Shown: piece by piece, positions 17,789-25,441 of the stretch
Numbering within the stretch: position 1 is the first letter of the stretch
Layout: each line of letters starts with the position of its first letter
From: Ascidiaceihabitans sp023955215
GTDB lineage: Bacteria > Pseudomonadota > Alphaproteobacteria > Rhodobacterales > Rhodobacteraceae
Assembly (NCBI GenBank): GCA_943788345.1
Contig: CALSPX010000011.1
Span: 124,001 to 188,000, forward strand
DNA: 64,000 bases
Direction of reading: 5' to 3'
Made by a program: the position numbers and the translations under genes
Notes under the pieces: generated by a model
The model's database searches: none
What the model was told of the DNA's origin: nothing
What the model saw: the letters and a program-made list of their open reading frames with translations, nothing else

Positions 17789-19321
17789 ATGAAAGATATC
17801 CTTACAGAACTGAATGACCGTCGTGACCAAGCGCGTCTTGGTGGTGGTCAAAAACGTATTGATGCACAGCATGGACGTGGCAAACTGACAGCGCGCGAGC
17901 GCATCGATTTGCTGTTGGACGAGGGCTCATTCGAAGAGTTCGATATGTTCGTCAGTCATCGTTGCACTGATTTTGGTATGGAAAATCAAAAGCCTGCGGG
18001 TGATGGCGTTGTTACGGGCTGGGGCACAATCAATGGCCGTATGGTCTATGTCTTTTCCCAAGATTTCACAGTGTTTGGCGGTTCATTGTCTGAAACCCAC
18101 GCTCAGAAAATCTGCAAGATCCAAGATATGGCGATTCAGAATGGCGCGCCAATTATTGGCATCAACGACTCTGGTGGTGCGCGAATCCAAGAAGGTGTTG
18201 CGTCGCTTGCGGGCTATGCCGAAGTGTTTCAACGCAATGTTCTGGCCTCTGGTGTTGTTCCGCAGATCAGCTTGATCATGGGGCCTTGTGCTGGTGGCGC
18301 AGTTTATTCTCCTGCGATGACCGATTTTATCTTCATGGTGAAAGACACGTCTTATATGTTCGTGACTGGACCGGACGTTGTAAAAACGGTCACTAACGAA
18401 GTTGTCACTGCTGAGGAATTGGGCGGGGCATCAACCCATACCAAGAAGTCATCCGTGGCCGACGGTGCGTTTGAGAATGATGTCGAGGCATTGGCCGAAG
18501 TGCGCCGCCTTGTAGATTTCTTGCCGTTGTCGAACCGTGAAAAACCACCGGTTCGCCCGTTCTTTGACGAGCCGGGTCGTGTTGAGTTATCCCTTGATAC
18601 GTTGATCCCTGAGAATGCGAATACGCCTTACGACATGAAAGAGCTTATTCATAAGCTTGCGGACGAAGGCGATTTTTATGAAATTCAGGAAGATTTCGCA
18701 AAGAACATCTTGACCGGTTTCATTCGTCTAGAAGGTAGTACCGTTGGTGTTGTCGCCAACCAACCAATGGTTTTGGCAGGTTGCTTGGACATCGACAGCT
18801 CACGCAAAGCGGCGCGTTTTGTGCGTTTCTGTGATGCTTTTGAAATTCCAATTCTAACACTCGTAGACGTCCCTGGTTTCTTGCCTGGCACCAGCCAAGA
18901 ATACGGCGGTGTGATTAAGCACGGTGCAAAACTGTTGTTCGCTTACGGTGAAGCAACGGTGCCTAAAGTCACTGTTATTACACGTAAAGCTTACGGTGGG
19001 GCCTATGACGTTATGTCATCCAAGCATCTGCGCGGTGACTTTAACTATGCGTGGCCGACGGCTGAAATCGCAGTGATGGGTGCCAAAGGCGCGACTGAGA
19101 TTATTCACCGCGCCGATCTGGGTGACCCAGATAAAATCGCGGCACATGCTGCTGAGTATGAAGAACGTTTTGCCAACCCATTTGTGGCGGCTGAGCGTGG
19201 CTTTATCGATGAAGTTATTCAACCGCGCTCAACACGTAAACGCGTAAGCCGTGCGTTTGCATCGCTTCGCGGTAAAACACAGAAGAACCCGTGGAAAAAA
19301 CACGACAATATCCCGCTCTGA
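17789..19321 (+). CDS. pccB: Propionyl-CoA carboxylase beta subunit
   Basis: 510 aa carboxyltransferase subunit, the standard length. Visible blocks include HGRGKLTARERIDLLLDEGSF, the acyl-CoA site INDSGGARIQEGVASLAGY, GPCAGGAVYSPAMTDF, and the C-terminal VPGFLPGTSQEYGGVI and RKAYGGAYDVMSSKHL. With the biotinylated PccA it makes methylmalonyl-CoA from propionyl-CoA, which methylmalonyl-CoA mutase (at 25404) then turns into succinyl-CoA. This route serves propionate, odd-chain fatty acids, branched amino acids and DMSP breakdown in roseobacters. Preceded by PccR-type boxes; the next small gene starts three bases after the stop, so at least two small proteins are in the same operon. Confidence 0.97.
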   Translation: MKDILTELNDRRDQARLGGGQKRIDAQHGRGKLTARERIDLLLDEGSFEEFDMFVSHRCTDFGMENQKPAGDGVVTGWGTINGRMVYVFSQDFTVFGGSLSETHAQKICKIQDMAIQNGAPIIGINDSGGARIQEGVASLAGYAEVFQRNVLASGVVPQISLIMGPCAGGAVYSPAMTDFIFMVKDTSYMFVTGPDVVKTVTNEVVTAEELGGASTHTKKSSVADGAFENDVEALAEVRRLVDFLPLSNREKPPVRPFFDEPGRVELSLDTLIPENANTPYDMKELIHKLADEGDFYEIQEDFAKNILTGFIRLEGSTVGVVANQPMVLAGCLDIDSSRKAARFVRFCDAFEIPILTLVDVPGFLPGTSQEYGGVIKHGAKLLFAYGEATVPKVTVITRKAYGGAYDVMSSKHLRGDFNYAWPTAEIAVMGAKGATEIIHRADLGDPDKIAAHAAEYEERFANPFVAAERGFIDEVIQPRSTRKRVSRAFASLRGKTQKNPWKKHDNIPL

Positions 19322-19324
19322 TCG

Positions 19325-19678
19325 ATGAAAAAAGGCTGGCATATCACGAAGGATGAGGGGCAGGTGACGGTATCACGTCAGCTTCCTGCTCGTTTTGATG
19401 TCTCTGCAAATACGCAGTTGGCAGGTGGCAGTGCAGTGCGTATCGCCATGCAAGTGCGCCAAGATATGTGGCGTGCGCTGCAGGGCTTGCGGGGCTTTTC
19501 GCCTGTTGTTCAGGTGACGTCAGTCGATGGCGCATTGAACATTGAGGCAGGTGGTCGCGTGATGGGCAATGTGGCGTCAAATTTGGAAGCAGATATTCAA
19601 GCGGTTTTGGAAAATCCCAAGAACCGTGCGCGTTGGTTGAAATGCGCAGGATATCAACGATTTAAGGGTGCTGTATAA
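19325..19678 (+). CDS. Conserved hypothetical protein in pcc operon
   Basis: 117 aa, soluble, basic, no signal peptide. The frame begins three bases after pccB and ends sharing a base with the next start (TAATG), so it is clearly within the pcc operon. I recognise no domain. The region around residues 68-90 (IEAGGRVMGNVASNLEADIQ) is likely structured alpha/beta, and the C-terminal RARWLKCAGYQRFKG is basic and aromatic. Position suggests a role linked to propionyl-CoA carboxylase or just hitch-hiking in the operon; no function should be assumed. Confidence 0.7.
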   Translation: MKKGWHITKDEGQVTVSRQLPARFDVSANTQLAGGSAVRIAMQVRQDMWRALQGLRGFSPVVQVTSVDGALNIEAGGRVMGNVASNLEADIQAVLENPKNRARWLKCAGYQRFKGAV

Positions 19679-20085
19679 TGTCGGTATTACGTCGGTATTG
19701 CGTCGGTGCAATTGCAAGTGTGTTTTGTTTAACGGTTCCTTTTGTTGCTGCGGCACAAAACGTGCCTTCGGGCCAGTCTGTGACCTTGCATGAAGTGCTG
19801 GTTGATACTGTGAATGGTGAGAACTGGCTTAGGTTTCGTTTTATCGCGCCCGCAATAAGCAAGGATGTGGGCGGTGTGGCTTATGGCAGTGCTTTTGAAG
19901 ATACCGAACATCTTTGCACTGAAATCGCGGTGCCCTACATCGCTGAATATGACCTGAAAAGTGATTTGGTTGTTGTCTCGATTGCGGATCAAAAAATTGA
20001 GTTTGGGGAAACAAACCCGGACGCAACACAGTTTTTCGAAGCATTTCGGGTCAAAAATGATGTCTGTATCTGGGAGGCATTTTGA
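19678..20085 (+). CDS. Periplasmic hypothetical protein in pcc operon (DUF6497-like)
   Basis: 135 aa with a clear signal peptide (residues 1-26, hydrophobic core then FVAAAQ cleavage region). The mature part has two cysteines (C81 region HLCTEIAVPY and C131 region NDVCIWEAF) that could form a disulfide, fitting a periplasmic location. I associate it, from memory, with the DUF6497 family of Rhodobacteraceae; this should be treated as tentative. It is coupled to the preceding gene by a TAATG overlap. An exported protein in a carboxylase operon is not explained by the pathway itself. Confidence 0.7.
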   Translation: MSVLRRYCVGAIASVFCLTVPFVAAAQNVPSGQSVTLHEVLVDTVNGENWLRFRFIAPAISKDVGGVAYGSAFEDTEHLCTEIAVPYIAEYDLKSDLVVVSIADQKIEFGETNPDATQFFEAFRVKNDVCIWEAF

Positions 20086-20299
20086 TGCACCCACAAGATG
20101 TTGCGACAGGTGCATTGCCCGCAGTCCGTTATGAGGCTTTCGAGTCACAAGTCCGCCGATTAGAACTGAGCGGATATATTTTAAACAAGGATTCCACTAT
20201 GTTGCCTGCAGGGATTTCCCAAGAACCCCTTACCTCAAGTAAAGGTGCGTCGACACATTCCGTGTCAAAGCCCCAATTTAAAAGTGACAGGAGACTTAG

Positions 20300-20446
20300 A
20301 TGTCAAAGAGCATCAAACTATTGGCAACATTCGGCTTTATCGCTGTCGTTGCTGCCTGTGCGCGCGAGCAGCAGGTCGAAGAATTTGTCGTCATTGACCC
20401 AGCCCCAATTTCGGTTGAGCCAGTGCACACAGGCAAATACAAGTAA
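20300..20446 (+). CDS. Tiny lipoprotein (48 aa)
   Basis: A 48-residue frame with ATG 20300, an AGGAG ribosome binding site 7 bases upstream, and stop at 20444-20446. The first 19 residues are a lipoprotein signal with lipobox VAAC, leaving a mature peptide of about 29 residues that starts CAREQQVEEF. After signal peptidase II processing it would be anchored in a membrane facing the periplasm. It is followed by a GC hairpin at 20456-20479. Function unknown. Its size and lipobox, with good translation signals, argue that it is real. Confidence 0.65.
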   Translation: MSKSIKLLATFGFIAVVAACAREQQVEEFVVIDPAPISVEPVHTGKYK

Positions 20447-20455
20447 TACACTTAC

Positions 20456-20479
20456 GGGGCGGGCGTTTTCGCCCACCCC
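20456..20479 (+). terminator. GC-rich stem-loop after the tiny lipoprotein gene
   Basis: GGGGCGGGCG (20456-20465) pairs with CGCCCACCCC (20470-20479), one mismatch, around a TTTT loop. There is no T tract after it, so it may act as an mRNA-stabilising or pausing hairpin instead of a full terminator. Confidence 0.45.
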
Positions 20480-20524
20480 GACCACACCCCTAACCGATGG
20501 CCAAATGGCAGGGGGGGCAGCATC

Positions 20525-20872
20525 ATGCTGAAACATCGCGGTTTCCCGGGTAGACTTCGGGGCACAGATTTCCAATTCACATTACGCCGCGCTAATCCCA
20601 AAGGGGCGACCGCACTCGCACGCCGCGAGCGTAAGAGTGACCGCAAACCGGCAGACCGCCGTGCGGATGCAGGATTCATGGAAGCATTGTGGGAACAGTT
20701 TGGCGAGCACCCCTTTGAGCGTGGCAATCTAGATGCAGGGCGCTTGTCTTGGTTGTTCGGTCGTGAGGTCATTCCGGCTGACGACAACTTTGATCCCGAA
20801 GATTATGACGCGTTGCTCGTCATAGACGTGAACATTGCGCGCGCAAGTTTCCCCGAAGCGATTGGGGAATAG
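20525..20872 (+). CDS. Conserved hypothetical protein between pccB and pccA
   Basis: 115 aa, no signal peptide. A basic N-terminal third (many Arg/Lys up to residue 46) is followed by an acidic, probably helical region: FMEALWEQFGEHPFERGNL and GREVIPADDNFDPEDYDALLVIDVN. I do not recognise a domain. Codon use matches the neighbours, and the frame lies in the same direction as the pcc genes. The sequence has no catalytic-looking motif. It may be specific to this family of bacteria. Confidence 0.65.
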   Translation: MLKHRGFPGRLRGTDFQFTLRRANPKGATALARRERKSDRKPADRRADAGFMEALWEQFGEHPFERGNLDAGRLSWLFGREVIPADDNFDPEDYDALLVIDVNIARASFPEAIGE

Positions 20873-21203
20873 GCGCAATGTTGCTGCAACCTGCCATAAA
20901 CCAGCAAAGCTTAGCCGATTTTCGCGCTTTGAATATGTGTGGGTTGGCGGGATGGGCATTGGCGTGCAACCCTAGTCGTACACAGCCTGTGCCCAGAAGC
21001 CACTCACGTGAGTGCACAAGTTTGCGTACCCCTTCCCCTTATGGGCAGCTCAAGTGCTTTAGCCTTGGGTTGCCCAGTTTTTTTGACCTTAACACATTGA
21101 TATGGCGTGTTTTTGCCGAAATTAGCATGTACTGTACTTCTGCGTTACAGCGCGTTGCGAACCTGTCATCTGTTTCTTCGAATGAGGAAATAGGAGAACA
21201 GAG
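20873..21203. other. 331-base gap with a 14-bp palindrome and a terminator
   Basis: No convincing gene. The stretch contains the perfect palindrome CACTCACGTGAGTG (21001-21014), then a strong Rho-independent terminator (21042-21084), then a leader with AGGAG just before the lipoprotein start at 21204. The 170 bases between the upstream stop and the terminator could be a long 3' untranslated region or hold a small RNA. An open frame through here (20878-21792) has unlikely composition and overlaps better genes. Confidence 0.5.
21042..21084 (+). terminator. Rho-independent terminator between small genes of the pcc region
   Basis: TGGGCA (21042-21047) pairs with TGCCCA (21071-21076), with an inner CAAG/CTTG pair, followed by G and seven T. 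This is a full intrinsic terminator, so the transcript from pccB or from a small RNA would end here. Confidence 0.8.
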
Positions 21204-21410
21204 ATGTCAATTAAACTATACATCGCCGCGATTGGTGTCAGTGCAACCCTTGCCGGTTGTGGGGAAACGGGAACAGACCAAGCCTTGCTTGGTGGAGCAG
21301 CAGGTGCTGGTTTGGCCATCGTTGCTGATGCCAATCCGGTCAAAGGTGTTGTCATTGGTGCAGCGGGCAATTTCCTTTACTGCCAAACCTACCCAAATAA
21401 GTGCAACTAA
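21204..21410 (+). CDS. Small lipoprotein (68 aa), glycine-rich
   Basis: 68 aa. The lipoprotein signal (residues 1-18) ends in the lipobox LAGC, giving a mature N-terminus CGETGTDQ. The rest is a Gly/Ala-rich amphipathic or membrane-inserting segment (LLGGAAGAGLAIVADANPV, VVIGAAGNFLYC) resembling the glycine-zipper stretches of small envelope lipoproteins, then two more cysteines near the end (YCQTYPNKC). An AGGAG ribosome binding site lies before ATG 21204. It follows the terminator at 21042-21084 and so probably has its own promoter. Likely a small outer-membrane or periplasmic envelope component; function unknown. Confidence 0.75.
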   Translation: MSIKLYIAAIGVSATLAGCGETGTDQALLGGAAGAGLAIVADANPVKGVVIGAAGNFLYCQTYPNKCN

Positions 21411-21529
21411 AAAGTGTGATGTTTCGCTGCAACGACTTTCAGTCTTTAGTTTACGTGATGTTAAATCGCGTCAGTTTGTGCTATGTATTCCTCAATGGGC
21501 GAAAACAGCCCTGTTTAGAGGTAGTTATT

Positions 21530-21652
21530 ATGAAACGAGTGATCTGCATTTTTGCAGTGTCAGCGACTTTGCTGACCGGTGCATGTATGAAACCAGAAGA
21601 CGCATCCAGCCGCGGAGAGATTTCGCTGCTAGGTCCGCTGACGGCAGAGTAA
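21530..21652 (+). CDS. Tiny lipoprotein (40 aa)
   Basis: 40 aa from ATG 21530, which has GAGG upstream; the open frame runs back to 21401 but the upstream part is not protein-like. Residues 1-18 form a lipoprotein signal ending TGAC, with mature sequence starting CMKPEDASS. The lipobox has Thr at -3, slightly unusual. The mature peptide is only about 22 residues and acidic. It is the third lipoprotein gene of this size class between pccB and pccA. It is followed by the terminator at 21698-21725. Confidence 0.6.
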   Translation: MKRVICIFAVSATLLTGACMKPEDASSRGEISLLGPLTAE

Positions 21653-21697
21653 CAAAGCAACGCCTTCGGGCGACTAGCAAACAAGAAAACGCATCGA

Positions 21698-21725
21698 CCG
21701 TCCCGCTTACGTGGGGCGGATTTTT
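21698..21725 (+). terminator. Rho-independent terminator just before pccA
   Basis: CCGTCCC (21698-21704) pairs with GGGGCGG (21713-21719), including one G-T pair, with an 8-base loop and ATTTTT after it. It ends only 48 bases before the pccA start codon, which implies either a very compact pccA promoter or read-through/attenuation. Confidence 0.75.
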
Positions 21726-21773
21726 GCGTTGTTCGATCCCCTTCCAGTCCCGCCACATTGAAAAGGACATCAC

Positions 21774-23819
21774 ATGTTCAATAAAATCCTGATCGCCAAC
21801 CGTGGCGAGATCGCCTGCCGTGTTATCAAAACTGCTCGCAAAATGGGTATTGGTACTGTCGCCATCTATTCCGATGCCGATAAGCAGGCTTTGCATGTGC
21901 AAATGGCCGATGAAGCAATACACATTGGCCCACCCCCAGCCAACCAGTCCTACATTGTTATTGATAAGGTGATGGAAGCGGTCAAAACTTCGGGTGCCCA
22001 AGCTGTGCATCCAGGGTATGGTTTCTTGTCTGAGAACTCCAAATTCGCCGAGGCCTTGGCGGCTGAGGGCGTGGCCTTTGTTGGCCCCCCAGTTGGCGCG
22101 ATTGAGAAGATGGGGGACAAGATCACCTCCAAGAAGATCGCCCAAGACGCTGGTGTTTCTACGGTCCCCGGTTACATGGGTTTGATCGAGGACGCCGATG
22201 ACGCGGTCAAAATTTCCAATCAGGTTGGTTATCCTGTGATGATCAAGGCCTCTGCCGGTGGTGGTGGTAAGGGTATGCGCATTGCATGGAATGACGCAGA
22301 GGCCCGTGAGGGGTTCCAATCGTCAAAGAATGAGGCGGCGAATTCCTTTGGCGATGATCGCATTTTCATCGAGAAATTCATCACCCAGCCACGCCACATC
22401 GAAATTCAGGTTCTGTGTGACAGCCACGGTAACGGTATCTATCTGGGCGAGCGCGAGTGTTCGATTCAGCGCCGTCAGCAGAAGGTTGTGGAAGAGGCAC
22501 CAAGCCCGTTCTTGGACGAGGAAACCCGCCGCGCGATGGGCGAACAGGCCGTCGCCTTGGCCCAAGCCGTTGATTATGCATCGGCGGGTACGGTTGAGTT
22601 TATCGTTGATGGCGACAAGAACTTCTTCTTCCTCGAGATGAACACACGCTTGCAGGTGGAACACCCTGTGACCGAGTTGATCACTGGCGTTGATTTGGTG
22701 GAACAGATGATCCGCGTCGCCAATGGTGAGGCGCTGACAATTTCCCAAGACGACGTACAGTTGAATGGCTGGGCGATTGAAAACCGCCTGTATGCAGAAG
22801 ATCCCTATCGCGGCTTCTTGCCCTCAATCGGTCGTTTGACCCGCTACCGCCCACCGGCTGAACAGGCGGCTGGCCCGTTGTTGGACAACGACAAATGGCA
22901 GGGCGATGCAGCGGCTGGCCCTGTGGCGATCCGTAATGACACTGGCGTCTATGAGGGCGGCGAGATCAGCATGTATTACGATCCGATGATCGCCAAGCTG
23001 TGCACATGGGCCCCGACCCGTGACGAGGCGGTCGAGGCGATGCGCGTGGCGCTGGACAGCTTTGAGGTTGAGGGCATTGGCCACAACTTGCCGTTCCTAT
23101 CCGCCGTGATGGATCACCCGATCTTTATGGCAGGCGAGATGACAACCGCCTTTATTGAAGAACAATATCCCGATGGTTTCCAAGGTGTTGAACTGCCTGA
23201 GCGTGATCTCAGCCGCATTGCTGCAGCATGTGCAGCAATGCACCGCGTTGCCGAAATTCGTCGCACTCGCGTCTCGGGTCGTATGGATAATCACGAACGC
23301 AAGGTGGGTACCGATTGGAACGTGGCGTTGCAGGGTGCATCTATGGATGTGGTGATCGACGCAGATAACGACGGGTCAAATGTCACCTTCGCGGATGGCA
23401 CTACAATGCGCGTGTCAGGTGATTGGACACCGGGCGATCAACTGGCCAAGATGACGGTAGATGGTGCGCCACTTATTCTCAAAGTGGGTAAGATCAGCGG
23501 TGGCTTCCGCATTCGTACACGTGGTGCGGATATTAAGGTTCACGTGCGTACAGAGCGTCAGGCAGAGCTTGCGCGCTTGATGCCAGAAAAAGTTGCACCT
23601 GATACGTCCAAACTGTTGTTGTGCCCGATGCCGGGTCTGGTTGTTAAATTGAACGTAGAAGAAGGCGAAGTGGTCGAAGAGGGCCAAGCGCTATGCACCA
23701 TCGAAGCAATGAAGATGGAAAACATCCTAAAGGCTGAGAAAAAGGGCACTGTGTCCAAGATCAACGCCATTGCAGGCGACAGCCTTGCAGTGGACGAAAT
23801 CATTATGGAATTCGAATAA
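21774..23819 (+). CDS. pccA: Propionyl-CoA carboxylase alpha (biotin) subunit
   Basis: 681 aa. Biotin carboxylase part: KILIANRGEIACRVIKTA at the start, ATP-grasp glycine loop KASAGGGGKGMRIAW, LGERECSIQRRQQKVVEEAPSP and FLEMNTRLQVEHPVTE. A linker domain that contacts the beta subunit follows (about residues 480-600). The C-terminal biotinyl domain has EAMKMEN, with Lys647 biotinylated, and LCPMPGLVV, typical of PccA. It carboxylates biotin with bicarbonate and ATP and hands the carboxyl to PccB. Separated from pccB by 2.4 kb of small genes and two terminators, so the two subunits are not on one simple transcript. Confidence 0.97.
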   Translation: MFNKILIANRGEIACRVIKTARKMGIGTVAIYSDADKQALHVQMADEAIHIGPPPANQSYIVIDKVMEAVKTSGAQAVHPGYGFLSENSKFAEALAAEGVAFVGPPVGAIEKMGDKITSKKIAQDAGVSTVPGYMGLIEDADDAVKISNQVGYPVMIKASAGGGGKGMRIAWNDAEAREGFQSSKNEAANSFGDDRIFIEKFITQPRHIEIQVLCDSHGNGIYLGERECSIQRRQQKVVEEAPSPFLDEETRRAMGEQAVALAQAVDYASAGTVEFIVDGDKNFFFLEMNTRLQVEHPVTELITGVDLVEQMIRVANGEALTISQDDVQLNGWAIENRLYAEDPYRGFLPSIGRLTRYRPPAEQAAGPLLDNDKWQGDAAAGPVAIRNDTGVYEGGEISMYYDPMIAKLCTWAPTRDEAVEAMRVALDSFEVEGIGHNLPFLSAVMDHPIFMAGEMTTAFIEEQYPDGFQGVELPERDLSRIAAACAAMHRVAEIRRTRVSGRMDNHERKVGTDWNVALQGASMDVVIDADNDGSNVTFADGTTMRVSGDWTPGDQLAKMTVDGAPLILKVGKISGGFRIRTRGADIKVHVRTERQAELARLMPEKVAPDTSKLLLCPMPGLVVKLNVEEGEVVEEGQALCTIEAMKMENILKAEKKGTVSKINAIAGDSLAVDEIIMEFE

Positions 23820-23866
23820 GCAATGGACCGTGCAAACGCCACTTTGCGAGAAATGATAGGGTGGGG

Positions 23867-24322
23867 TCAGCCTTCGCTGGCCTCACGCTTTTTCTCGCGC
23901 AGTTCGCGTTTACGCAAAGGCATTTTGTCGATGCTGCGGGTGATTTCGCGAACGTCCCATGGGAACGGTTTGCGCAGTTTAACACCGCCATCTTTGCCGA
24001 TTATCGCTAACATGAAGCCACGGGGACGTAGTTTTAGCCGCAATTCGGATTTCGCGCTGGGGTCTGTATCTGTCAACACAACCACGTCGCGTTCCTCTAG
24101 ATCGTGCAGTTTTGCCATCAACAATTCAATCTGCTCGGTGTACCGCGGATCTGCATCGCTGTCGGCAAAGACAACAATGGGCCGCTTTTTCCATACAAAT
24201 TGGTTCAAATCTGTTTCTGAGGCCTGCGAGAAAACGATGTTTTCGGTCACTTCGATGGCGTCTTCAGCCATTGCGTGGCCGGCAAATAAAGCTGCTATAA
24301 CAACGGGTAATATGTGTTTCAT
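23867..24322 (-). CDS. Secreted DUF4174 protein
   Basis: 151 aa from ATG 24322 with AGGAG six bases upstream; the frame is open to 24385. Signal peptide of about 19 residues (cleavage near HAMAED). The mature protein has the DUF4174 pattern: WKKRPIVVFADSDADPRY, then DLEERDVVVLTDTDPSA, then RLKLRPRGFMLAIIGKDGGVKLRKPFPWD, which looks like a thioredoxin-fold relative without the CxxC pair. A charged tail (RKRELREKKRE) follows. Periplasmic; activity unknown. It is convergent with pccA and divergent from the sulfotransferase-like gene. Confidence 0.8.
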   Translation of the reverse strand: MKHILPVVIAALFAGHAMAEDAIEVTENIVFSQASETDLNQFVWKKRPIVVFADSDADPRYTEQIELLMAKLHDLEERDVVVLTDTDPSAKSELRLKLRPRGFMLAIIGKDGGVKLRKPFPWDVREITRSIDKMPLRKRELREKKREASEG

Positions 24323-24487
24323 GAGCACTCCTGTTACGACCAACATAGTACCTTTATCGGCGATTACGACCCGCCAAAGGTGCAAATGTTGCGTTAAAGC
24401 GTTTGAAACGAGTGTAATGCCATGACTGCTATGATCCTCGCATCATGGCCGAACGGGGCGGCCTTTGTCAAAAGAGCAGGCCGCGTC

Positions 24488-25441
24488 ATGGATGTCATTC
24501 TTCACCTCGGAGCCCATAGGACCGTTAGCACCACGTTTCAAAGTTATATGCGGAGGTCCCATTCGGAGCTTTCCAGCAGTCGGATCGGCTATTGGGGGCC
24601 GCAGCGCACGCGACAAGGGCTGTTTGCGGGTATTGTGCCGTCTCCTTCGCTGACGTTTCCCGACAAGGGACAGGCGCGGGCTGTTGGGCGGGTTCAGATG
24701 CAAATGGCGCGCACCGCACAGTCTGGTGTGCGGAAATTGCTCGTCAGCGATGAAAACATGATTGGAACTGTGCGTCATAATTTGCGCAAACGCGCGCTTT
24801 ATCCAGCTATTGGTGAGCGGATGGCGCATTTTGCGCAAGCCTTTGACGGGCGTTTAAAACGGGTTGTATTGAATATCCGCTCGCATGACTTGTTTTGGGC
24901 GTCTTCGATTGCTTACGGAGTAGCGCGGGGGCATCGCGTTCTTTCGCCTAAGGGCATCGAGAATATTGCTAATGTAAAACGAACCTGGCGTGATGTGATT
25001 ACCGATTTGGCCTGTGCCGTGCCCGACACAGAAATTCGCGTCCTGCCTTTTGAGCGGTATCAGGGAAACCCCGATCAGATGCTGGCGAAATGTCTCGATC
25101 AAGCCGCGCCAATTAACACTGGTGATGAATGGTTGAACCGCGCGCCTAACTTGTCTGCGCTACGTACAATACTGGCGGAACGCGGCGACATAGAGGGATT
25201 GTGTGCTTTGGGATCGCAAGAACGCGCACAGCGTTGGATACCATTTGACCAAACACAAAACGCGCAATTGCGCGAAGCATATGCTGACGACATGCACTGG
25301 CTTATTTCAGGTGCTGATGGGTTGGCAATACTGACAGAGGACACGGACCACTCCGGAACGGGAAATATCCCGCAGTTTGGCCCATTTGAAAGAGGACAAC
25401 GACATGACAAGCAAGAAAGACACGTGGCGGGGCATCGCTGA
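24488..25441 (+). CDS. Sulfotransferase-like P-loop protein
   Basis: 317 aa from ATG 24488 (open frame to 24422). The N-terminus VILHLGAHRTVSTTFQSYM resembles the 5'-phosphosulfate-binding loop of PAPS-dependent sulfotransferases, and KRVVLNIRSHDLFWASS in the middle resembles the 3'-phosphate-binding region. No signal peptide or membrane helix. If active it would move sulfate from PAPS to an unknown acceptor; it may also be a degenerate relative. Its 3' end runs 38 bases into the methylmalonyl-CoA mutase gene in another frame, so the two genes are tightly linked. It has no known role in propionyl-CoA metabolism. Confidence 0.65.
   Translation: MDVILHLGAHRTVSTTFQSYMRRSHSELSSSRIGYWGPQRTRQGLFAGIVPSPSLTFPDKGQARAVGRVQMQMARTAQSGVRKLLVSDENMIGTVRHNLRKRALYPAIGERMAHFAQAFDGRLKRVVLNIRSHDLFWASSIAYGVARGHRVLSPKGIENIANVKRTWRDVITDLACAVPDTEIRVLPFERYQGNPDQMLAKCLDQAAPINTGDEWLNRAPNLSALRTILAERGDIEGLCALGSQERAQRWIPFDQTQNAQLREAYADDMHWLISGADGLAILTEDTDHSGTGNIPQFGPFERGQRHDKQERHVAGHR

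Noticed and set aside
20085..20531. 149-codon open frame after the secreted protein in the pcc region
   Set aside because: Composition becomes low in hydrophobic order and Ser-rich, and it overlaps the better supported tiny lipoprotein gene (20300-20446) in another frame. Only its first codons lie in a possible coupling position.
20878..21792. 304-codon open frame across the small-lipoprotein genes
   Set aside because: It runs through the terminators and over two lipoprotein genes with good ribosome binding sites, and the translated sequence has no family resemblance.
21528..22319. 263-codon antisense frame over pccA 5' end
   Set aside because: Shadow of pccA and of the upstream lipoprotein region, without protein-like features.
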